A stretch of DNA of 64,000 bases from Adenophora triphylla var. japonica (taxonomy: Eukaryota > Streptophyta > Magnoliopsida > Asterales > Campanulaceae), in NCBI GenBank assembly GCA_022495995.1, contig JAFEMH010000753.1:167001-231000 (forward strand). Direction: 5' to 3'. Both the position numbers and the translations under genes were made by a program. Below, in pieces: positions 11,630-24,093 of this stretch. The notes under the pieces are model-generated. The model was not told where the DNA came from and made no database searches. It saw only the letters and a list, made by a program, of their open reading frames with translations. Every line of letters starts with the position of its first letter. Position 1 is the stretch's first letter.

Positions 11630-14481
11630 TCAATCGGAGTCTCCAGCACCCGATGTCTCCCCCCGGCCCCTCTTGCGACTCGGGCCCGCCTCGTCAGGAG
11701 CCCTGAAAGTCTCGGGCTCAGAATCGTCCTCATCTCCAGAAAGAGGCTCGTCGGGACCAACTGGCACACTCTGATAGGGTAAACCCAGATCCCTGAAGAA
11801 ATCGTACCCGAAGGTGAAGGCGTCCGACTCCTGAACATACGGAGACGACCCACCATGCCGCCAGACGTGTCCCTGCCCGTGCGGATCCCCAAGAATGACG
11901 TGATCCGAAGGCAGTGCCGCGCGGTGATCAATGAGAGGAGAAAGAGGGGTCTCGGAAGAAGTCTCCGAGGGAATAGGAGAAGCCTCCCCGTCTGGACGGA
12001 GTGCCGGCCGTGGTCTCTCGCCCTAGCACTGAGGCGCCCGCAAGCAACCATCCTCCGTATGAACCTCTTGGCTCCGATCACTTGCTTCGTCACGGTCTCG
12101 ACGACCACCTCCGAAAACTGCACAAAAGCAAAAGCGTAAAAAAAAAAAAAAGGAAGTGATGCTAAAAATGATGAAACAAAAGAAAGAAAAGAAGGGGAAA
12201 AGGTGAAACCATACCTTCATACCCGGACGAGGCCGGAAAGCTCGTGGAAGCCGCTCGGGCCGAGGGATCTCGCACCCTCAATCGGACCCCATCCCGATGT
12301 AGGAAAAATCCGTCCCGAGGGTACCGCGGATCCCAAGCCCCTCCCTCTCCAAAACCCGAGGCATCCTCAGCCTCCTCAAGACGAACGTCGCATATGGCTC
12401 GATCGCCACGAAGTCCGAGAAGTGCCGGCCTCGCTCGGTAATCATCCCAGTCACGGACCGATCGCTCGGATGCATCATATCGGCGGGAGGCTCCACCGGT
12501 GTCCTCAAAGGCGAGTTCACGCCATGCCGGCGCGTCACCCTCTCTCCCGTATAATATGCATCGCAAGTCGGACCTCAAAATCCTCCGCCGCATCGCCCGT
12601 ATCTCGGCGCCCTTCACTGCGCTACCTCAAAGCGATCCTGTGGGAAGAATATCATCCCCTCATCCGTCTCGGCCTCCGTCAAAGGAAGGCAATCCGCGTA
12701 CCCGAGAGTCGTACGCCCCGGAGCTTATCTTCTCCCGGCATGCTTGGACCAAGATCGCATGGCCGGATACGCCCGACGTACGCCTCAGCCGCCTCCACAC
12801 CGTGACGTGGAAAAACTCCAACGCCCATACCTGCGAAAGGTAAAAATCCAATCAATCCGGTGCAAATAAAAGTGCGTGCTCAAAGGAAATAGGGAAGGCA
12901 AAAAGAGAGCTTATACCTCCAGAGCAAACTCGAAGCAAGACAGGAGCTCACAGCTCTTCCGCCGTATCTATCAAGAGCGAAGTACAGCTCGGCCACCGGC
13001 CTCCCCCTCAGAAATATCTCCAACCGTCTCCATGTCCTCCAAGGACCTCAAGAAGGCAAAGATCGCCGTCCCCTCAAAGCATGCCCAAAGAGTGTGCTCG
13101 AAAAGGTAAACCAGAGGAAGGACCTAGCACCGCTTCGGCGCTAACCCTATCCTCCCCAGCCTCGTAACTCGCTATGGGCTCCACGATCTTGCCGAAGACC
13201 ACGGCATACTCCATCCCCATCCCCTTTTGGGAATAGGGGAAAATCCAAGAAGAGCTGCAGATCGGCATCGCCGTAGCCATCTCTCCACTCAATGCCGTCC
13301 ATTGAAGGACAGACCCGTGATCGCAGCATAGTCGAAGGCGTAATAGCCGCTCGCCCCGAAGAAGTGGAATGTGTGGGTCGCATCCCACCAATGCCGCGCT
13401 AGAGCAAACATCAAGCCCTTGCACTTAGGGAACTTGACCACCCCCTCGAAGCACTCGACTCGAACTCCCAGCCCCGTCTCGACAACAATCTGTCTCGGAC
13501 TCGGCAAAGCTCCTCGGCCCGCATCCGGAAGCCGATCCCACAAGTCAATCACAGACTCCACCGATCCTCGAGTCTTCATCTTGTTCAGCTGCTCCGTCAC
13601 AAAACGGTGTCCGCCCTGTAAAAAAAAAAAAGAAGAAGAGAGAAAATGTCAAAAAGATTGCATTTACATTAAAAAAAAAAAAATAAAATTTCGACAGCAT
13701 AACAGCATACAATGAGCATAGCCCCATTTTTCTCGCATAAAAGAAAACAATTTTCAGCAAGTCCTAATGCATTCATCAAAAAAAAAAAGAAGATGCATTC
13801 CTACGGAAGTAAAAACTCCGTCCCATTTTCAACAAAAAAAAAAATGCATACATGCATATCATCCATCTTACATTCCTACGGGAGGAAAAATCCGTCCCAC
13901 TTTTCAAAAAAAAAAAATCCTAAACATACATACATCTCATATTGGCAAAATGCCCATTCTTTCCAAACAAAATGCATGCATTGCATCATCATTCATCAAT
14001 ATCAAAATTCAAATTCAAAAAAAAAAAATCATCATCATCAAGAACATGCAATATTCAATTCCAAAAAAAAAAAAAAATCACAATTCTTCGAATTTTCACA
14101 TGTAATTTTCAAACTAAAAAAAAAAAATGTGGCAAAAATGCCAATTCTTTTTCCCAAGCAAAATGCACATTTTTGGGACACTCACAAATTCATTGCAACA
14201 TTGCATATCATCAATATCAATATTCAATATTCAAAAAAAAAAAAAAATTCAAAAATCATCCAAAAATTTCAAACAAGAAATCGACAAGAGGATCAAGAGG
14301 ATTCGAAATATACCGTTCGGAGATGCGGATCCGAAGCCCAATGTTGCCAAGCATCGGGGTAATGCTCCTCCGCAACCGATTGCGAAAGATTGTAATGCCT
14401 CCTCATCCGGACGAGCTCCAATCGCCTCTCCGCTACCGGACCACGTCCTTGGCCTTGAAAAGCGCCTTCCCCGTGTTCCAT
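11630..14481 (-). pseudogene. Antisense four-exon plant-mobile-domain-like gene inside the Ogre-like element
   Basis: Four exons read leftward: 14481-14314, 13615-12918, 12830-12215 and 12117-11630. Every boundary has GT-AG sites. The acceptor at 13616 follows a T tract of 12 or more (TTTACAG); donors are GTATATTT, GTATAAGC and GTATGGTT. Exon 2 carries the diagnostic stretch: GVRVECFEGVVKFPKCKG, LARHWWDATHTFHF and FDYAAITGLSFNG. This matches the plant mobile domain pattern (PMD, PF10536) of MAIN-like and transposon-associated proteins. Exon 3 includes VWALEFFHVTVWRRL. Exon 4 begins FSEVVVETVTKQVIGAKR and ends in a different frame with PSRKRGRGETSGAGDSD and a stop at 11630. Some frame changes inside exons indicate partial decay. 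The start codon is a best guess. Confidence 0.68.
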
Positions 14482-14739
14482 TGCTCGAAAAATCAAGAAA
14501 ATCGGAGGAATTTTGAAGCTTCTAGGGCCAAAATGGCCGCTCTCCTCGTTTTCTCTCTCGCTCTCGACAATCTCAAAAAATTGGAATGAGGAAGAAGAAG
14601 GGCGTTGGCCCAATTAATACCCCGACTTTCCATCCCTATCCGCGCGGATGAGATTGCAAGGGTCAAAATGACCCTTTGCCCCTTAAAATTTCGGGACTCA
14701 CCGACTTGACAAAGTTAACCAAAGTTAACCAAAGTCATC

Positions 14740-15720
14740 GCCCTAGAAAATCATCCCGTATCAATCAAAATTACCCAAACGTAAGACCGAGTGCCCCGAG
14801 AAAGATAACGAGATCCCGTATCTTTCATCAAAATTACCCCTGGCCAAACGTAAGACCGAGTGCCCCGAGAAAGATAACGGATCCCGTATCTTTCATCAAA
14901 ATTACCCCTATAGCAAAAACGTAAGACCGAGTGCCCCGAGAAAGATAACGAGATCCCGTATCTTTCATCAAAATTACCCCCGGCAGTCAAACGTAAGACC
15001 GAAAGTGACGAGAAAGATAACGAGATCCCGTATCTTTCATCAAAATTGCCCCGGCGATCAAACGTAAGACCGAAAGTGCCCGAGAAGGATAACGAGATCC
15101 GTATCTTTCATCAAAATTGCCCCCGGCGATCGAACGTAAGACCGAGTGCCCCGAGAAAGATAACGAGATCCCGTATTTTTCATCAAAATTGCCCCGGTAA
15201 GCCAAACGTAAGACCGAGTGACCCGAGAAAGATAACGAGATTAGTATCTTTCATCAAAATTACCCCCTAGTCAAACGTAAGACCGATCTCCCCGAGAAAG
15301 ATAACGAGATCCCGTATCTTTCATCAAAATTACCCCTAAGATCAAACGTAAGACCGATCTCCCCGAGAAAGATAACGAGATCCCGTATCTTTCATCAAAA
15401 TTACCCCCGGCAGTCAAACGTAAGACCGAGTGCCCTGAGAAAGATAACGAGATTCCGTATCTTTCATCAAAATTGCCCCCGGCAGTCAAACGTAAGACCG
15501 AGTGACCCGAGAAAGATAACGAGATCCCGTATCTTTCATCAAAATTACCCCCGACAGTCAAACGTAAGACCGAGTGACCCGAGAAAGATCACGAGATCCC
15601 GTGTCTTTCATCAAAATTACCCCCGGCAGTCAAACGTAAGACCGAGTGCCCCGAGAAAGATAACGAGATCCCGTATCTTTCATCAAAATCATCCAACGGC
15701 AGTCAAACGTAAGACCGATT
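14740..15720. repeat. Tandem array, about 69-bp unit, 3' region of the Ogre-like element
   Basis: About 14 copies, with successive ACGTAAGACCGA starts near 14779, 14848 and 14919 (69-71 bp apart). Each contains AAAGATAACGAGATCCCGT followed by ATCTTTCATCAAAATT. The core AGATAaCGaGATCcCGTATCT is close to palindromic. Copies differ by single bases and small indels. Such arrays between pol and the 3' LTR are common in the Tat/Ogre clade. Confidence 0.92.
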
Positions 15721-16617
15721 TCCCAGACGAGTACGTCTGATTTTCCCCAGCAAAGGCTAACGAAATCCCCAGCAAAGTTAACGGAATCCCAAAAGCCAAC
15801 GAAATCTCGAGTAGTGTTCGAACTACGATTGGCTTGATTCCTCTTAAGGATACGTAGGTAGCCTATCATTAGGTCCAGCCACCCGACTAAAATGGTCACC
15901 CTCTCCTTCGGCAGCAGACGAAGTCCACCGAAGGACCACTCATCCCAAACCATTAAGGGAAAACATTTAGGTCCGAGGCACCTAAAACGCCATCATCATC
16001 AAGGTCCGAGGCACCTAAAACGCCATCATCATCAAGGTCCGAGGCACCTATAAAGCCATCATCTCGAAGGTCCGAGGCACCTAAAAGCCATCATCTCCAA
16101 AGGTCGAGGCACTAAAAAGCCATCATCTCCAAAGGTCCGAGGCACCTAAAATGCCATCTTCAAGGTCAAAGGCACCTAAAACGCCATCATTACCAGTTGA
16201 CACCTCAAAATAGTCATTCCGGGGTCAAAGACCCGAACTACGGCGGCTTGATTCCTCTTAAGGATACGTAGGTAGCCTATCATTAGGTTCGGCCATCGGA
16301 CCAAAATGGTCATTCCTATCCCCGGCGGGCGGATATACAACTCCGGCCATCGACCAAAATGGTCATCTCTTATCCCCAGCAGAGTTTCTTTCGGCAAGAA
16401 TCGATCGTAGAACTCGCTCATCGTTCGAGGCATCCTAAAACGCCATCACTCCAGGGTCAAAGACCCGAACTACGACCGGCTTGATTCCTCTTAAGGATAC
16501 GTAGGTAGCCTATCGCTAGGTTCAGCCACCCGATCACTCGATCATCCTGCCAAATATGGAGCCTTACTCTTATCGACGACCCCGCTTCCTTCGAAAGCGC
16601 CGTCGCCGAGGGGCTAC
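15721..16617. repeat. Second set of short repeats and polypurine tract before the 3' LTR
   Basis: Two repeat types are present. The first is a run of GGTCCGAGGCACCTAAAA with CGCCATCATC, seven or more copies between 15970 and 16190. The second is a longer block containing TTGATTCCTCTTAAGGATAC then GTAGGTAGCC, seen at about 15833, 16250 and 16480. The region ends with GAGGGGCTAC just before the 3' LTR; that purine-rich stretch is the likely plus-strand primer. No gene is seen. Confidence 0.85.
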
Positions 16618-18111
16618 TGTAAGTGCTCCAATTTGAGCTTGTTAGAATTTTCGTTATAAAATTAACGAAAGTTATAACATTTCTAACAATTCCTAACTAT
16701 CCTAACATTCCTAACAAAGGGAGGGTAGAATGGGCATTGCCAAATGAAGTTAAACCAAGAAAAGCATCTTAAAAAGCAAAACAAAAGAATAAAACCATAA
16801 ATAGAAAGGCTGGAAACACAAAAACTGGCTGTTAATTTGGTTTTTGAATTTTTATTCTTCCTGTCTAAGGCCGGAGCCGTAATTAATGAACAAAGGCACG
16901 CCACGACCTTGTCCGCGCGGATACCTTTGCATTTTCAGGAGGGCTATAAATTGAGCCCTCCAAATACAAAAATGAAGAGGAAGAACACAATAGCAACGAA
17001 GTTCTGGCGAAATATAGAGAGAAAACAGTGAGAATTCTCAAGAATTGTCACCTTTTTCTTTCCAATCTTTCCCAACTCATACTCATCCACTCACTCTCAT
17101 ATTAAAGCCCTAAACACTCATACACTCAAGCCAAACACTCAAGAACACAAGGAAGATTGGTAAACCCTCCTCTTCCTAACCCTAAATCTCATCCATGCAT
17201 GCATCTTCAAACTACAAAATGTAGTTCTTTCATCTTCTTTCTCTAGATCTAAGAAGATCACCATGGAAGACCATCTCCATGGATGATCTTCTACAAAGAT
17301 CAACATTATTTTCAAAGCTTTTCTTTCTTACTTGCAAAAATGCACTTTCAAAACCCTAAAAAACCATTTTCAAGCACTAAATCTTGATTTCAAAGGGTAA
17401 AATCCCCCTCCCCGAGCAAATGAAATGCTTAATCCTAATGTACCCCAAGGATGGTTTGGTATAGTTGATTCACCACTAAAATGTCTAGTGATCACTAACC
17501 AAAACCTAGGGAAATGGGGACAAGCATGGATGCAAAACCCCCCTTAAAATCATATTTTCTTTCTTGAGAAGTTGCTGTCCAGTAGCAAATTTCTCAGACC
17601 TCAGTCCATGGTCTTAATTTTTGGACACAGATGAACTTGGAATTTGGTGTTGACTACAAAACACTTTTTGTAGCCAACATCCAGAGCTTTCCATACATAT
17701 TTTTACCTTATTTTTTGGGTGAGTAAAACTCCTCTTTTCAATTTTTCTTTCAGAGGCTAGTTCATCAGCTTCTGGGAATCCAGATCTCATATCTGAGGTT
17801 TCCAGAAGGTTTTGACCCCTCAAATCTTCTCCAAAATGGAAATTTCTTTCACACAAAGTTTATTCAAGGAGTCTAGAGAAACTTTGATTCTCTGAGTTCA
17901 TCCATATTATGAAGTTTTAGGACCCTTGAATCCATTTCAAAATCAGGTGTCTGCTGCCATTTTCTTCTGGCAGAAGTGACTTCTCAACTTCAAAAGGTTT
18001 TTTGAGTACCAAATCTCAAACCAAAAATTCTCCAAAAAATCATGGGATCAGTTTAAAGTCTTAAAAAGACATCCCAATTTTTACTTTTTCCAGTTTCAAC
18101 TTATTTTGGCC

Positions 18112-18149
<38 letters not shown>

Positions 18150-18381
18150 TGATTTTCAGCTTGGAAGACTCGTTTTACGAGGCGCGTCGGGTGCACACTA
18201 ACGTCCTTCCCGACGCGTAACATGACCTCCGAACCTAAATCTCTGATCTCGGGCTTTTTTCAAAGTTTTGCCCTTCAAAATTAAAATGGCGTGGCGACTC
18301 CGTTTTTTCCGGTTTTATTTGGTTTTTCAAAGAAACGCAAAAATCGAATTTTTCCCGCGAAAAAGGCAACACATCGTTACA
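16618..18381 (+). repeat. 3' LTR of the Ogre-like element, complete (1764 bp)
   Basis: Begins TGTAAGTGCTCC and ends CGTTACA, so it has the standard TG...CA ends. It matches the left LTR almost base for base. A (CA)n run lies at 18113-18148, and the duplicated PBS start GTGGCGACTCCG is at about 18291. Sequence to the right belongs to a different element. Confidence 0.92.
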
Positions 18382-18382
18382 C

Positions 18383-19933
18383 ATGGCGACTATTCCCATG
18401 TTAAACGAAAATGAATTTCCAGTATGGAAAAACAGAATCATGCGGTACTTGGACTCAATAGATGATAGGTTAACCACTGTAGTCAGAGATGGTCCCATGA
18501 CACCCCTAAAAATCAATCTCGCAACTAGAGCACCTAAAACTCCTCTCATGGATCATGCCGATAGATCGTCTGAACAAGAATTTGAGGTTTATGAAACTTA
18601 TGTTCCAAAACCACATGAAGAATGGACCGAGGATGACGAGATTTGTGATTCCTTGGACAGAAAAGCTTTACATATATTAACCTCAGGCCTTGAAGACAGA
18701 CTGTACAAACAAGTACAATGCTATGAGACCACTCAATAAGTGTGGCAAAGTCTACTCAGATATTTTGAAGGAGATCAAGTGGCCAAGGACAATAGACTCT
18801 ACAAAAGTGTTGCAGAGTTCGAGTCCTTCAAGAAGAACCCAAATGAGACGTTAAAGGAAACGTACGATCGTTTCTGCGAGGTGAGTAATTCTTATGCATC
18901 TTTAGGTAGAGTTTACACTATGAAAGACCTAAACATGAGATTCCTCAATTCTCTTAGAGATTTGTGGCATGTCAAGGTCGCTATTTTGAAAGAATGCCGA
19001 GATTTGAACGTTACTCATATCCAGAACATTGTTTCAACTTTGTTTCTATATGAGGAAGAGCTCAACCGGCTGAGTGGAGTTCAAAAACAATTTAAAAGTC
19101 TATCTATGCCAGCTCAGACCGAGATCTTCCCTAGTTCCTCTTTGCTAAACAGCCAACCTACCAATGACTCTCCCTCAATCTCTCAGCCTCAACCAACTTA
19201 AGCCAATACCTCATCTAGTATGCATTTTGAGGAAGAAGATGAATTTGCTGCCTTCGCTAGAAACTATAGAAAGTTCAAGGATTTTAAAAGATCCCAAGAA
19301 TCCCACAGCAAACCCTTCCAACCCAAATCCTCATCATTCCAAAGATCTGAAAACTTTCAAAGAAAAGGCCAAACCTCAACCTCAACCGATGGTAAGAATG
19401 CCCAAGGTGAGCTTGTGTGTTACAACTGTAGAAAACCCGGCCATTTTGCTTCCAAATGTCCTCAACAAAAATATGAATTTCTGAGGAAGAAACCATTTAA
19501 GAAAAACCCTAGATTTAAGAACTTGGTTGCCAAGGATGGAACCAAAAAGGCTATGCCAGATTGGTTTGAGACTGATTCTGAAAATAAGGATGCTGACATA
19601 GATGAAGAAGCTGATGTCAGTTTTGTTGCTATTGATGGAACCGATGACAAACCCATCTCCTTGCAGTCACCTATCTTTAGACACCCCAATTCCAATGAAC
19701 AATCATCTTATAATGACCAGACCCAACCTATGAGATCTCCCTTAACCTACTTTGACGATCCTATTCCCAAGGCAGATAACCCTTACAACTTTAAAATCCA
19801 AAACATAGGTGGATCTCTCTACGATCAGTGTAAAACCATGCCCACTCTCAGACCGCTGATGGAACCGATTCAACAGACCTACCAAGCTCAAGCCTTACCA
19901 ATTTCCTCTTTCCTCTTATCAACTGATACTTGA
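18383..19933 (+). pseudogene. Gag of the Sirevirus-like element, two in-frame stops
   Basis: The frame from the ATG at 18383 begins MATIPMLNENEFPVWKNRI, the usual N-terminal start of copia Gag (the FxxWKxRM type block). It carries the UBN2-type region with RFCEVSNSYASLGRVY and LNSLRDLWHVKVAILKE. The frame is unchanged to 19933 except for TAA codons at 18737-18739 and 19199-19201. Near residue 355 lies the zinc knuckle CYNCRKPGHFASKCP, expected to bind RNA. The two stops make the copy non-functional unless read through. The start ATG lies one base after the Ogre-like 3' LTR. Confidence 0.85.
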
Positions 19934-20066
19934 GCCCCGACCGATTCAATTCTTAAAGACCCTAACCGAGCCAAGTCCTCAACCGATATCATCACTACCT
20001 AATTTTGATCCTAACTTTGAACCATCATCCTCAACCTCTCAGCCTACCATTGACCCTATACCAAAT

Positions 20067-21096
20067 ATGTCTAAGTCTGAAATGGCAGAGGTGATGAATG
20101 AGCTCTTCTCAGATTTTGAAAATTTAAATGAAGCTCACAAAGTTATGGCTGCTAATTTTAAAAAGATCACAACTGAAAATGACTCTCTAAAAGCTGAAGT
20201 AAAAATTTTGAAAGAAAGTAAGCTAGAGTCTGATCAGTTGAAGAAAGATAATCAAGGACTCACTGAGAGACTAAATATCTGTGTTAGTCAAGTTGCTGAT
20301 CTTGTGTCAAGAAATAACTCTCTTTCAAAAACTATTGACACCTTTTCAAAATCTCGAGCTGCTGTGGAGACTATCATACAAGACCAGATGTCTCCTAACA
20401 GAGATGTATCATCTGGTATAAGCTTTACCTCCAGCAGCAATGACAATGACAGCAAAGACAAACCAGTTACTAAGTCTGTTACTGAGAACTTGATGGGTAA
20501 ATTTGATGATGCTCAATCCAACCTGCTTAAGAGAGGATCAACTAGACCTTTCGGTCTTTGTTCCACACTGACTATCCCAAGATTCGAACGAGATGAAGGC
20601 CAAAATTGACAAGAACAAATCCCCATGGAACGAGGTAGCTGATCTTGAGCTAGGACAATATGTCCCACTCAGTGATGGTGACAGCAAAGGTGGAATTAAA
20701 ATTACTGGTCATATTGCAGGTCAAGAAACCTCAACTGGTAAGGTAGCCGTCACCGGTAAGGGAGTGACCGGTCAGACAACTGTCACCGGTTATCCAACCG
20801 GTAAGGGCCCCTCAACCGGTAAAGGTATTCCTAAACCTGTGAAATCGACCAACAAAGGGAAATCCATCACCTTTGTCCCCAAAGGATCTGTTTCTGCTCA
20901 ATCAGTGAACCCCTCTAAAGCATTGGCTAAATTGAACATCAACTCATCTAAGTCCTCACAGCCATCATCTAATAAATGTACAAATTGTAGTTTTATCGGT
21001 CACAAGGCTTATGAATGCCTCTTAAAGCACCTATCTGGACCCACTGAGTCTAAAAGCTCAGGTGGTGGCCAGGTATGGCTGCCAAAGAGAAACTAA
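20067..21096 (+). pseudogene. Gag C-terminal coiled coil, TG-rich repeats and second zinc knuckle
   Basis: One frame (20067-20609) starts MSKSEMAEVMNELFSDFENL and continues as a heptad-rich stretch with many K, E and L residues, a likely coiled coil. The reading then passes to another frame (20593-21096). That frame holds GKGVTGQTTVTGYPTGKGP, a repeat produced by ACCGGT motifs in the DNA, and CTNCSFIGHKAYEC, a second CCHC-like knuckle, ending VWLPKRN and a TAA. The frame changes near 19930-20060 and 20590 suggest indels. In Sireviruses a long, variable stretch lies between the knuckle and the protease, and this looks like its counterpart. Confidence 0.7.
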
Positions 21097-21159
21097 CTCT
21101 TTGGACCCAAAAAAAATAAGGGGGACCATAAGCTTATTATTTTATTTCAGGAATGCTTT

Positions 21160-24093
21160 ATGGCCTCAACCGATGCTGGAATGGATGTTTGGATTATGGA
21201 CAGTGGATGCTCTAGGCATATGACTGGACATGCCGATCTCCTAACCGATCTTGAAGAAGCATCAAGTCCTCCAGTTGTCTTTGGTGATAACGCAAAGGGT
21301 AAAATTATTGGTCGTGGATCCATCAAAAGAGGTACGATTCTTGTACGAAGGTATCTTTGGTGGATGGTGCGAAACACAACTTTCTCTCTATATCACAATT
21401 TTGTGATAAAGGTATGCATTGTATTTTCAATTCTTTCAAGCTGTTATGTGAAAGACATTGCTACAGTGAAACCCTTCTCACTTTGGATATCGAAAAGGTA
21501 ACGTTTATGCTATAGATTTAAATATTGTTTGAATGTTACTAATGCTTGTTTTGTAGATAAGAACATCGGTGAGAACTCTGGCTATGGCACAAGAGACTCG
21601 AGTCACTTGAACTTCAAATATCTATCCAAGGCGGCTAATAAAAATCTAGTTGCCGGCTTACCTCAAGTGTCTGGCGATCATGGAAGGAAATGTAGAGCAC
21701 ATCGGTTAGGAAAGCAACATAAAGAATCATTCCATAGCAAGCCTGCATGTCCACTTCTAAGTGCCTCCGGTTGCTACATATGGATCTGTTTGGCCCCACA
21801 ACAAGCGCCCGGTTTAGGGGGCAGCAGATATGCTTTGGTTGTTGTAGACGATTTCTCAAGATATACCTGGGTGGAGACCTTTGCTTCAAAAGATGATACA
21901 TATGAAGTTGCCACCAGATTATTTCGTCTACTTCAAACCCAAAAGGAATGTGACATTATCAGTATGAGATCAGATAATGGAACGGAGTTCAAAAATAATG
22001 GAATCGCTCAGTACTGTGATGATCACGGAATAGATCACAATTTCTCAGTTGTTGGAACACCGCAACAAAATGGTGTAGTTGAGAGAAAGAACAGAACCTT
22101 GATCGAAGATGGAAAAACAATGATATCCGAAGCTAGGCTTCCCAAGTATTTTTGGGCTGAAGCTATCCATATAGCTTGCTTCACCCAGAATCGATCGTTG
22201 GTCAACAAATTTCACAACAAGACCCCTTATGAGCTTTGGCGTGGCAGAATTCCCAATATTGGTTTCTTCAAGATTTTTGGCTGTAAATGTTATGTCCTTT
22301 ACAACGGTAAAGAGCGCCGAGGTAAATTTGATGAAAAAGTCGATGAAGCTATCTTTGTTGGATACGCCAAGCTCAGTAAGGCATTTAGAATTTTTAATAA
22401 ACGATTGTTGAAAATTGTTGAATCTGTTCATGTTACTTTTGATGAATTTGATTTGCTAGAGTCTGACAAGGCTCCAAATAGTACTGATAATTCTGGTGTG
22501 TTTGAGACAGGTGAAACCAGCAATCAAAATTCCAATCAATCCACCAGTATCAATGCAAATCAACCTCCAGCTCAGCCTTCAGCCTCTAGTGGTGTAACCT
22601 GTAGAGACCTAGTTGATGACTCCTTCTTTCCTCAATCGGTTAGACAACCCAATGGTCAAACTCCCTTAACCGATCATCTACCAGCTAGTCCTCATGTTAC
22701 CATTCCTAACTCACCACCTGAAGCTGAACCAATTTCAAACATCAACTTACCGTTTCCCTCTCCACTAACCGATCACCATCAGTCAGCGTCACCCTCTCCT
22801 AACCGATCTCCCCAACCGGTCACACCTCCCTTAGCCAATTCTACTCCTCCAATAGAAACCTTAAGACAAGAATCGGTCAGGCAAGACCTACCTAGGGAAG
22901 TGAGAACAGTTAGAGATCACCCTTTGGAAAATGTGATTGGTGATGTCTTTGGTCCAAGAATGACTAGAGGCCAGTTAAGAAGCATGGAGGATCAACATGG
23001 ATTATTTTCCTCTGCTATGGTCTCAAATATAGAACCAAAAAAGACTGAAGAAGCACTTGATGACCCTAGCTGGGTAGAAGCTATGCAAGAAGAGCTTAAC
23101 CAGTTTGATAGATGTAAAGTATGGGAATTAGTGCCTAGACCGAGTGATCAAACAGTGATTGGAATGAAATGGGTCTATAGAAATAAATTGGATGAGTCTG
23201 GAAAAAATACAAGGAACAAGGCTAGACTAGTGGCTAAAGGATATAGACAGGAAGAAGGCATAGATTATGATGAGACCTTTGCCCCCGTAGCTAGATTAGA
23301 AGCCATTAGGTTATTTATTGCCTATGCAGCGTTCAAAGAGTTTAAGTTATATCAAATGGACGTGAAAAGTGCATTTCTCAATGGGGAACTTCAAGAGCTT
23401 GTATATGTAGAACAACCTCCGAGATTTGAAGATTCCAAGAAGCCTAATCATGTCTACAAATTGAATAAAGCTTTGTATGGCCTCAAGCAAGCACCTCGAG
23501 CATGGTACGAAACTCTCTCCAAATTCCTACTTAGTGAGAAGTTCGAACGAGGTAAAATCGATACCACTTTATTTATTGCAAAGCATAATGGTCATTCATT
23601 GTTAGTTCAAATATATGTTGATGACATTATTTTTGGATCTACTAACGAAAAATTATGCAAGAGATTTGAGAAATTTATGCAGAGCAAGTTTGAGATGAGC
23701 ATGATGGGTGAGCTAACATTTTTCCTTGGACTTCAAGTCAAGCAAACCCAAGAAGGTATTTTTATCAATCAATCCAAATGCACCAAAGATCTAATCAAGA
23801 AATTTGGTCTTGACTCTGCTCATCCTCAAAGCACTCCAATGGCCATAAATGTACACCTAGACAAATATGAGTCCGGTAAGAAAGTAGATATGACACTCTA
23901 CCGAGGTATGATAGGATCTCTACTTTACTTAACCGCTAGTAGGCCAGATATCATGTTTGCCGAATGTGTATGTGCTAGATTTCAAGCTGACCCTAGAGAA
24001 TCTCATTTACAAGCTGTTAAAAGAATTATTAGATATCTTGTGGGAACTGCTAACTTAGGTCTGTGGTACCAAAAGATTCATCATTTACACTAA
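21160..24093 (+). pseudogene. Protease, integrase and reverse transcriptase of the Sirevirus-like element
   Basis: The protease starts near 21160 with VWIMDSGCSRHMTG, the copia retropepsin signature. A TAA at 21499-21501 breaks the frame, which then runs open from 21529 to 24093 (854 codons). In that ORF the integrase triad is D107 ([10 protein letters not shown]), D149 (SDNGTEF) and E185 (NGVVERKNR), a DD35E spacing. RT blocks follow: [65 protein letters not shown], and YVDDIIFGS with Y696 and D698-D699. Between integrase and RT lies a P/S/T-rich linker. All catalytic residues remain, so decay is recent relative to the Ogre-like pol. Confidence 0.9.

Larger units (their letters stand above)
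1..18381 (+). mobile_element. Ogre/Tat-lineage Ty3/gypsy LTR retrotransposon, degenerate, left end cut by window
   Basis: Two near-identical LTRs bound this element: 1-1660, and 16618-18381. Base 1 aligns with base 16718, so about 100 bp of the left LTR lie outside the window. Between them the order is primer-binding site, gag remnant, protease, RT, RNase H and integrase on the plus strand, then two antisense genes, a 69-bp tandem array, a G-rich polypurine tract and the 3' LTR. Large size, long LTRs, extra genes and 3' tandem repeats are known traits of the Tat/Ogre clade. All plus-strand coding parts carry frameshifts, so the copy is not autonomous. The right end touches the ATG of a Sirevirus-like gag, so the element is probably inserted there. 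The left flank and the target-site duplication cannot be seen. Confidence 0.85.

Noticed and set aside
21635..21901. Minus-strand open frame inside the Sirevirus-like integrase
   Set aside because: It is the mirror of a well-supported plus-strand domain with catalytic motifs; no independent coding signal.
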